Positions 58,367 through 64,000 of a stretch of 64,000 nucleotides of DNA are shown piece after piece (position 1 is the stretch's first letter; each line of letters starts with the position of its first letter). The position numbers and the translations under genes are program-made. The notes beneath the pieces were generated by a model, which was not told the origin of the DNA, ran no database searches, and was given only the letters and a program-made list of their open reading frames with translations. This DNA is from Pseudomonas coleopterorum. GTDB lineage: Bacteria > Pseudomonadota > Gammaproteobacteria > Pseudomonadales > Pseudomonadaceae. The stretch spans positions 4,343,001 through 4,407,000 of the forward strand of contig NZ_FNTZ01000001.1 of the NCBI RefSeq assembly GCF_900105555.1. Reading direction: 5' to 3'.

Positions 58367-58445
58367 TTCGCGGGCAGAGACCCGCTCCCACAGAAGAACA
58401 GGTGCTTTTGTGCTTTGCGTGTGGGAGCGGGTCTCTGCCCGCGAA
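58367..58445. repeat. Family-1 REPIN
   Basis: Facing REP copies at 58367-58392 and 58420-58445 (ttcgcgggcagagacccgct and its inverse) separated by 27 bp. It lies between the binding-protein gene (its stop at 58467) and the permease gene, so it splits the iron-transport operon. Confidence 0.85.
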
Positions 58446-58466
58446 GGCCGCGCCACCGATATCAGC

Positions 58467-59468
58467 TCAGTTCCACCCGGCACGGTCCATCAACCGGATC
58501 GCTTCGGCCTGACGCTTGCCCGCCACTTCCACGGGCAGTGTGTCGGCCTTGAACTTGCCCCAACTGGCGACTTCCGCAGAGGGCGCCACCGCCGGATTGG
58601 CTGGAAACTCCTGGTTCACCCCGGCGAAGATTGCCTGCGCCTGCGGCCCGGTCATCCACTCGACCAAGGCGATGGCCGCCTGAGGGTGCGGCGCATACTT
58701 GTTCAGGCCAATGCCCGACAGGTTCACGTGCACACCGCGATCGCCCTGGTTCGGCCAGAACAGCTTCACACCCAGGTCCGGTTGCTGCTTGTGCAGGCGG
58801 CCATAGTAGTAGCTGTTGACGATACCCACGTCGCACTGCCCGGCATCGATGGCCTGCAGCACCGCGATGTCATCGGAGAACACGTCAGTGGACAGGTTGT
58901 TCACCCAGCCCTTGAGAATCTGCTCGGTCTTCTCGGCGCCGTGGGTCTCGATCAAGGTGGCGGTCAGGGACTGGTTGTACACCTTCTTCGCCGTACGCAG
59001 GCACAGGCGTCCTTCCCATTGCTTGTCGGCCAGCGCCTCGTAGGTGCTCAGCTCCTGCGGTTTGACGCGCTCGCTGGCGTAGGCGATGGTTCGCGCACGC
59101 AGGCTCAGGCCGGTCCACTGGTGGGACGCGGCACGGTATTGCGGGGGAATGTTGCCATCGATGACGGTGGACTGGATGGGCTGCAGGATGCCCATCTGCT
59201 CGGCTTGCCACAGGTTGCCGGCATCGACGGTGAGCAGCAGGTCGGCCGTGGCGTTCTGCCCTTCGGCCTTGATGCGCTGCATCAACGGCGCTTCCTTGTC
59301 GGTGATGAACTTGACCTTGACCCCGGTTTTCGCGGTGTAGGCGTCGAAAACCGGCTTGATCAGCTCGTCGATGCGCGACGAATAGACGACCACTTCATCG
59401 GCAGCGTGGGCGTTGCCACCCAGCAGACAGAGCGCCAGTGCAGCGAGAAGACGTTTGCGCACCATCAT
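58467..59468 (-). CDS. Iron(III)-binding periplasmic protein (FbpA/HitA-like)
   Basis: 333-residue ferric-binding protein with signal peptide to about residue 22 ([19 protein letters not shown]). Mature start [30 protein letters not shown] is typical. The iron-binding tandem tyrosines are present in [13 protein letters not shown] (about 220). Upstream of the permease gene with a REPIN between. The gene pair lies next to gcv genes as in P. aeruginosa. Confidence 0.9.
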   Translation of the reverse strand: MMVRKRLLAALALCLLGGNAHAADEVVVYSSRIDELIKPVFDAYTAKTGVKVKFITDKEAPLMQRIKAEGQNATADLLLTVDAGNLWQAEQMGILQPIQSTVIDGNIPPQYRAASHQWTGLSLRARTIAYASERVKPQELSTYEALADKQWEGRLCLRTAKKVYNQSLTATLIETHGAEKTEQILKGWVNNLSTDVFSDDIAVLQAIDAGQCDVGIVNSYYYGRLHKQQPDLGVKLFWPNQGDRGVHVNLSGIGLNKYAPHPQAAIALVEWMTGPQAQAIFAGVNQEFPANPAVAPSAEVASWGKFKADTLPVEVAGKRQAEAIRLMDRAGWN

Positions 59469-59588
59469 GAGGGAAACCTTGCCGTTGGAGTGAGGCCGAA
59501 ATGGTAGTGAATCACATTTACCTTCTCAACCGAACTCGGGGCCCAGCCGTTACCAAATGTTGCGGGCAGGCGCAGGTGTACGGCTGTC

Positions 59589-60833
59589 TCAGAGGCGCGC
59601 GAGCTCAGGTAGATCGCCGGTCAAGCCCAGCGCCTGGCGGACGAACAACGCCTTGGCTTCCGGCAGTCGCTCCACCCACTTCAAGCCGGTGTTGCGCAAC
59701 CAGCGCAGCGGCAGCGGGTCGGCCTGGAACAGGCGCTCGAAGCCTTCCATGGCCGCCATCAGTGCCAGGTTGTGTGGCATGCGTCGGCGCTCGTAGCGCG
59801 TCAGCACCGGCAGGCCCGCCAGCCGCTCGCCTCGCTGCCGGGCATGGATCAGTTCTTCGGCCAGCACCGCCGCGTCGAGCAGGCCCAGGTTGACCCCCTG
59901 CCCGGCCAGCGGATGGATGGTGTGCGCGGCATCGCCGATCAGTGCCAGACCGGTTTCCACGTAGCGCTTGGCATGTCGCTGACGCAACGGGACGCACAAG
60001 CGAGGATCGGCAGCGAGAACCTCGCCCAGACGTCCCTCGAAGGCTTGGCCCAGCGCTCGGCAGAAGGCCACGTCGTCCAAGGCCATCAGGCGTTCGGACT
60101 GCTCCGGCGTGGTCGACCAGACGATCGAGCACCAATGCTTGCCATCACCGCGCTGCAAAGGCAGAAAGGCCAGCGGGCCCTCGTCGGTGAAGCGTTGCCA
60201 GGCCGTATCGCGATGGCCCTCGCTGCACTGCACGCTGGTGACGATGGCGTGGTGCAGGTAGTCCCATTCGCGAGTCTCGCAGCCAGCCAGTCGACGCACC
60301 GCCGAGTGCGCGCCGTCTGCGGCGATCACCAGCGGGGTGCGCACGGTCTGACCGCCGGCGAGGGTCAACAGACGATCGTCACCTGAATGGCGCAACTGCT
60401 CCAGTCGCGCATTGGCCAGCAGCCGGATCCCGCTGTCCTGCAGGCGTTCGAGCAAGGCGTCCTGAACCACGCGGTTCTCGACGATATGCCCCAGGGTGTC
60501 GGCATGCACGCTGGCGGCGGAAAAGTTGATCTGCCCGGTGCCGCTGCCGTCCCACACGCTCATGTGTCGATAGGGGTTGGCACGCCGCGCCTTGATACCG
60601 TCCCAGGCGCCCAGGCGCTGAAGGATGCGCTGGCTGGCCATGGACAGCGCACTGACCCGCGCTTCGAAAGGCGCCAATGCGTCGAAAGGTTTGCCGGTCA
60701 GCGGCCCGCCGTCGATCAGCAGGATGTCCAGGCCGCTGTCGCGCAGGGCGAGCGCCAGGGCGCTGCCGACCATGCCAGCGCCGACGATGACCAGGTCGGC
60801 GCGCAATTCGTTGGTGTGGGTCACTGTATTCAT
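59589..60833 (-). CDS. UbiH/UbiF/VisC-family FAD monooxygenase (ubiquinone ring hydroxylase)
   Basis: 414-residue FAD-dependent hydroxylase. FAD motif DLVIVGAGMVGSALALAL (about 13-30), and later DAAHTIHPLAGQGVNLGLLDAAVLAEEL near 303-330. Belongs with UbiI/VisC, which hydroxylates a polyprenyl phenol ring in coenzyme Q synthesis; which ring carbon is uncertain. Its start overlaps the ubiH stop by 4 bases (ATGA). Last gene of the pepP-ubiH-ubi cluster. Confidence 0.9.
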   Translation of the reverse strand: MNTVTHTNELRADLVIVGAGMVGSALALALRDSGLDILLIDGGPLTGKPFDALAPFEARVSALSMASQRILQRLGAWDGIKARRANPYRHMSVWDGSGTGQINFSAASVHADTLGHIVENRVVQDALLERLQDSGIRLLANARLEQLRHSGDDRLLTLAGGQTVRTPLVIAADGAHSAVRRLAGCETREWDYLHHAIVTSVQCSEGHRDTAWQRFTDEGPLAFLPLQRGDGKHWCSIVWSTTPEQSERLMALDDVAFCRALGQAFEGRLGEVLAADPRLCVPLRQRHAKRYVETGLALIGDAAHTIHPLAGQGVNLGLLDAAVLAEELIHARQRGERLAGLPVLTRYERRRMPHNLALMAAMEGFERLFQADPLPLRWLRNTGLKWVERLPEAKALFVRQALGLTGDLPELARL

Positions 60834-62026
60834 CGCCCTTTGATGTCCGACCGAGTGCCCAGGCCCATTGCCTGGCGTGCGAACCAGCGCTTGGCCGGCG
60901 GCAGCAGATCGAGCCCCAGCAGGCCCAGATTGCGGCCCACCGCGACCCATGGATCGGGTGTCGCGAACAAACGCGTCAGCTGGTCCGAAAAGCCCACGGT
61001 CAGGTTCTGATCCAGGCGCTGGCGTTGCTCATAGCCACGCAGCAGCGACAGTTCGCCCACATGGCCGGTGCTGGCGAGCAAGGCATCGGCCAGCGCCTGC
61101 ACGTCGCGCATCGACAGGTTGAAGCCCTGTCCGGCAATGGGGTGCAAGGCATGCGCCGCGTTGCCAAGGACCACCAGATTGGAACGCACCTGCTCCTCGG
61201 CCCGTACCAGCGACAACGGATAGACATGTCGGGCGCCCACGCGCTGCAGCGTACCCAGACGGTAGCCGAATACGCCCTGCAGCTCCTGCAGAAACGCATC
61301 ATCGGACAACCCCTGCAGGCGGCGGATATCGGCGGGCGTACGGGTCCAGATGAGTGCGCAACGGTTGTCGGGCAACGGCAGCAAGGCCATCGGCCCATCA
61401 TCGGTGAAGCGCTCGAACGCCTGCCCCTGATGCGGATTGCCGGGGGTGATATTGGCGATCAGGGCGTCTTGATCGTAGCGCGTGTGCTGCACGGCAATGC
61501 CCAACTGTTCGCGCAGCTCGGAACGACCACCGTCGGCCAGCACGGCCAGGTCGCACTGCACCTGAGTGCCGTCGTTCAAGGTCAATGCGTAACCGTCGGC
61601 CAAGGCCTGGGTGCCGGTGACTTCCGCCGGACAGCGCCAGCTCACCACCTCTCGGTCAAGCGCCTGCCACAGGCACTGGCCGAGCCAGGCGTTCTCCACC
61701 ACATAGCCCAAGGCCGGTACGCCTTCGTCCTCGGCGCGAAGCCGCGCGGTGCCGAAGCGACCGCGGTCGGAAACATGGATCTGACGAATCGCTTCGGCAC
61801 GCTGGCTGATCGCCGGCCACAAGCCCAGGCGCTCATAGATCTGCCGGGTGCCGTAGGACAACGCTGAGGAGCGCGCATCATAGCTGGGCTGGTAGGCGTC
61901 GCCGGGGGCGAAGCGCTCGATCAGGACGATGTTCCAACCGCGAGCCTTGGCACCGGCCTGCAACGCCAGGGCCAGGCTCGCGCCGACCAGTCCGCCACCG
62001 ATGATGGCCAGATTGAAGCGGCTCAT
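60830..62026 (-). CDS. ubiH: 2-polyprenyl-6-methoxyphenol hydroxylase UbiH
   Basis: 398-residue FAD monooxygenase of ubiquinone synthesis. FAD motif NLAIIGGGLVGASLALALQ (5-23), internal TRYDQDALIANITPG, and NAAHALHPIAGQGFNLSMRDVQALADAL near 292-318. Paralog of the next gene. Overlaps pepP by 4 bases and the downstream hydroxylase likewise, so the three are one operon with ygfB. Confidence 0.92.
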   Translation of the reverse strand: MSRFNLAIIGGGLVGASLALALQAGAKARGWNIVLIERFAPGDAYQPSYDARSSALSYGTRQIYERLGLWPAISQRAEAIRQIHVSDRGRFGTARLRAEDEGVPALGYVVENAWLGQCLWQALDREVVSWRCPAEVTGTQALADGYALTLNDGTQVQCDLAVLADGGRSELREQLGIAVQHTRYDQDALIANITPGNPHQGQAFERFTDDGPMALLPLPDNRCALIWTRTPADIRRLQGLSDDAFLQELQGVFGYRLGTLQRVGARHVYPLSLVRAEEQVRSNLVVLGNAAHALHPIAGQGFNLSMRDVQALADALLASTGHVGELSLLRGYEQRQRLDQNLTVGFSDQLTRLFATPDPWVAVGRNLGLLGLDLLPPAKRWFARQAMGLGTRSDIKGR

Positions 62027-63354
62027 GCCTCAGCCCGCGCGGTCGCCATCAGCGCCTCGATATCGGCGACCGACTTGGGCACCGCCCCGGTAAGAATCTC
62101 GCAGCCTTTCTTGGTCACCACTACATCGTCCTCGATTCGTACGCCAATGCCCCGCCACTTCTTCGCAACGCTGAGGTTGTCGGGCGCGATGTAGATGCCG
62201 GGCTCGACGGTCAGGGTCATGCCGGGTTCGAGCACCCGCCACTCGCCACCGACCTTGTACTCGCCGACATCATGCACATCCAGGCCCAGCCAGTGGCCGG
62301 CGCGGTGCATGTAGAACGCGCGGTGCGCGTCGCGGGCGATCAGCTCGTCGACCTCGCCCTTGAGCAGACCCAGCCGCACCAGCCCCTGGGTTATGACCTG
62401 GACCGTGGCTTCATGGGCCTGGTTCCAGTGCTTGTCGGGACCAATGGCAGCGAAGGCAGCCTGCTGCGCCTCGAGCACCAGCTCGTAGATGGCTTTCTGC
62501 TCGGGCGAAAAGCGACCGCTCACCGGGAAGGTACGGGTGATGTCGCTGGCATAGCATTCGATTTCGCAACCGGCGTCGATCAACACCAGGTCGCCGTCGC
62601 GCAGCACCGCATCGTTCTGCTGGTAATGCAGGATGCAGGCGTTGCGACCCGCAGCCACGATCGAGCCATAGGCCGGCATCTTCGCCCCGCCCTTGCGAAA
62701 CTCGTAGTCCAGCTCGGCTTCCAGGCTGTACTCGTGCAGCCCGGCGCGGCAGGCCTGCATGGCACGGACATGGGCACGCGCAGAAATATCGGCGGCCCGG
62801 CGCATGACCTTGATCTCGGCCGCCGACTTGTACAGACGCATGTCGTGCAGCAGGTGGTCCAGCGCTTCGAATTCATTGGGCGGCTGGGCACCCAGGCGCG
62901 CCTTGGAGCGGATGCTGTTGATCCAATCCATCAGGTGCCGATCGAACTCCGGGTGGCTGCCGATCGAGGAGTAGACGCGGTCGCGTCCCTCGATCAGGCC
63001 GGGCAGGATGTCGTCGATATCGCTGATGGGAAAGGCGTCATCGGCGCCGAAATCGCGCACCGCCCCCTCCTGCCCGGCCCGCAACCCATCCCACAGCTCG
63101 CGCTCCGGATTGCGCTCGCGGCAGAACAGCACGTACTCGCCATGCTCGCGCCCCGGAATCAAGGCGATCACCGCTTCGGGCTCGGGAAAGCCGCTGAGGT
63201 ACTGGAAATCGCTGTCCTGGCGGTAGACGTGCTCCACGTCGCGATTGCGGACGGCCACCGCGGCCGCGGGCAGAATGGCGATGCTGTTGGGCACCATCTG
63301 CGCCATCAGTGCCTTGCGGCGGCGGGCATATTCCGATTTCGGGATGTGGCTCAT
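62023..63354 (-). CDS. pepP: Xaa-Pro aminopeptidase PepP
   Basis: 443-residue M24 metallopeptidase that removes N-terminal residues before proline. The metal-binding pita-bread core has LIDAGCEIECYASDITRTFPVSGRF (two Asp ligands), HRAGHWLGLDVHDVG (His), LTVEPGIY (Glu) and GVRIEDDVVV (Glu). It has an N-terminal helper domain (MSHIPKSEYARRRKALMAQM...). The gene precedes ubiH with a 4-base overlap and follows ygfB after 26 bp. Confidence 0.95.
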   Translation of the reverse strand: MSHIPKSEYARRRKALMAQMVPNSIAILPAAAVAVRNRDVEHVYRQDSDFQYLSGFPEPEAVIALIPGREHGEYVLFCRERNPERELWDGLRAGQEGAVRDFGADDAFPISDIDDILPGLIEGRDRVYSSIGSHPEFDRHLMDWINSIRSKARLGAQPPNEFEALDHLLHDMRLYKSAAEIKVMRRAADISARAHVRAMQACRAGLHEYSLEAELDYEFRKGGAKMPAYGSIVAAGRNACILHYQQNDAVLRDGDLVLIDAGCEIECYASDITRTFPVSGRFSPEQKAIYELVLEAQQAAFAAIGPDKHWNQAHEATVQVITQGLVRLGLLKGEVDELIARDAHRAFYMHRAGHWLGLDVHDVGEYKVGGEWRVLEPGMTLTVEPGIYIAPDNLSVAKKWRGIGVRIEDDVVVTKKGCEILTGAVPKSVADIEALMATARAEA

Positions 63355-63380
63355 GGGCAGGCGCAGGCTCCGGGGTCAGG

Positions 63381-63938
63381 TCAGTGCAGCGACGGCTTGG
63401 CGCTGGCCGCGGTCGGGTGCTTGGCCGACTCGGTGTAGAGCAGCAGCGGCGCGACGCGCAGGTATTCCATGACCTCCATGTAGTCGGTCTCGCCGTCTTC
63501 GGACTCTTCCAGCGCGTCCTGCACCTGGGCGATGGCGGCCAGATCCTGCAGCACTTCCATGGCTTCGGTGCTCAACGCCGTGTCGCGTGCGGTCAGACCG
63601 AAACCAGCCAGGAAACCCTGGCACCATTCGCCCAGGGCGGCAGCCCGCTCGGGCAACGGCGACTCGTCGCTGGGGACCAGCAGTACCACGGTCATGTCGT
63701 CGCTGGTGAGTTCGCCCTTGACCATTTCCTGCAAGCCGATCAAGGCCTGGCGAACATTGTCTTCGGCGGGTGCGCCGAGCAGATCGGCGGCATCGACCAG
63801 CCATGGCTCGACCTCGAAGCCGGCCCCGGCGCAACTGCGCCCCAGTAACAGGCCGTGCAGTTCGGCAGGCGAAACGGAGTGGCCGCTGCTGTTGAGCAGG
63901 GTGGCGAAGGCGTGATAGGGGGAATTCTGAATAGGCAT
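63381..63938 (-). CDS. YgfB/UPF0149-family protein
   Basis: 185-residue helical protein of the UPF0149 family. The N-terminal segment [21 protein letters not shown] and GWCQ-like [11 protein letters not shown] are characteristic. In other pseudomonads it heads the ygfB-pepP-ubiH operon, as here. In P. aeruginosa YgfB represses an AmpDh3 amidase pathway tied to beta-lactam resistance. ATG at 63938 ([11 protein letters not shown]) is used. The remaining 62 bp to the window end hold no gene I can call. Confidence 0.9.
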   Translation of the reverse strand: MPIQNSPYHAFATLLNSSGHSVSPAELHGLLLGRSCAGAGFEVEPWLVDAADLLGAPAEDNVRQALIGLQEMVKGELTSDDMTVVLLVPSDESPLPERAAALGEWCQGFLAGFGLTARDTALSTEAMEVLQDLAAIAQVQDALEESEDGETDYMEVMEYLRVAPLLLYTESAKHPTAASAKPSLH

Positions 63939-64000
63939 GGGCAACTAGGCGCCAGACGGCGCAATGACTAGAATGAAGGCCTTGTATCCTAGCACCGGCA

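Overview
The window is a contiguous piece of a Pseudomonas chromosome, most likely from the P. putida / P. fluorescens side of the genus. The evidence is high GC, a gene order familiar from Pseudomonas (pckA-hslO-PAP2-hslR-rimB-rimK-envZ-ompR-tex-gshA-argA-argE; the spu polyamine locus; gcvT-iron ABC-ubi-pepP-ygfB), and many Pseudomonas-type REP palindromes. I see no phage, transposase, integrase, CRISPR array, rRNA or tRNA. About 59 protein genes fill nearly all of the DNA. This is core chromosome, not a genomic island.

Layout. (1) 1-16.0 kb: gluconeogenesis (pckA, cut by the window edge), redox chaperone Hsp33, a PAP2 phosphatase, Hsp15, the RimB/RimK ribosome-modification pair, the EnvZ/OmpR (AmgS/AmgR) two-component system, Tex, a hotdog thioesterase, glutathione synthesis (gshA), arginine synthesis (argA, argE) and a CYTH-CHAD triphosphatase. 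(2) 16.1-19.4 kb: an Lrp-type regulator divergent from a small ACT-like protein, a lone GspE/PilB-type ATPase and a small secreted DUF2388 protein. (3) 19.4-25.0 kb: a BetT-type choline transporter with a BetI-like operator, and epsC (serine acetyltransferase) divergent from the cystine importer tcyJLN. (4) 25.0-33.3 kb: two tandem YjiK/SdiA-regulated proteins, a FAH-family enzyme, D-2-hydroxyglutarate dehydrogenase divergent from serA, a 2OG-Fe(II) oxygenase, a secreted protein of unknown function and a serine hydrolase. (5) 33.5-43.9 kb: polyamine uptake and catabolism, spuBCDEFGH on the minus strand with spuI divergent. (6) 44.1-54.9 kb: an organosulfur block with ssuEADCB, 1-Cys peroxiredoxin lsfA, an OprD/OprE-type porin and tauABCD. 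(7) 55.0-64 kb: gcvT-gcvH without an adjacent gcvP, an iron(III) ABC transporter, two ubiquinone hydroxylases, pepP and ygfB.

How they connect. Four modules deal with sulfur or cysteine: ssu and tau release sulfite from sulfonates and taurine, epsC starts cysteine synthesis, tcyJLN imports cystine, and gshA consumes cysteine. Nitrogen metabolism is served by spu, argA/argE and gcv. The D2HGDH-SerA pair couples serine synthesis to 2-oxoglutarate recycling.

I found no clearly new multigene system. The most useful leads are candidate operators (HexR-like at pckA, BetI-like at betT), absence of gcvP, ssuF and spuA from their expected places (two of these at the edges of the sulfur block), the lone secretion-type ATPase, two REP/REPIN families plus a third short tandem hairpin repeat, and a 15-bp tandem repeat at the 3' end of tauB. 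Statements about other Pseudomonas genomes come from memory and were not checked by search.
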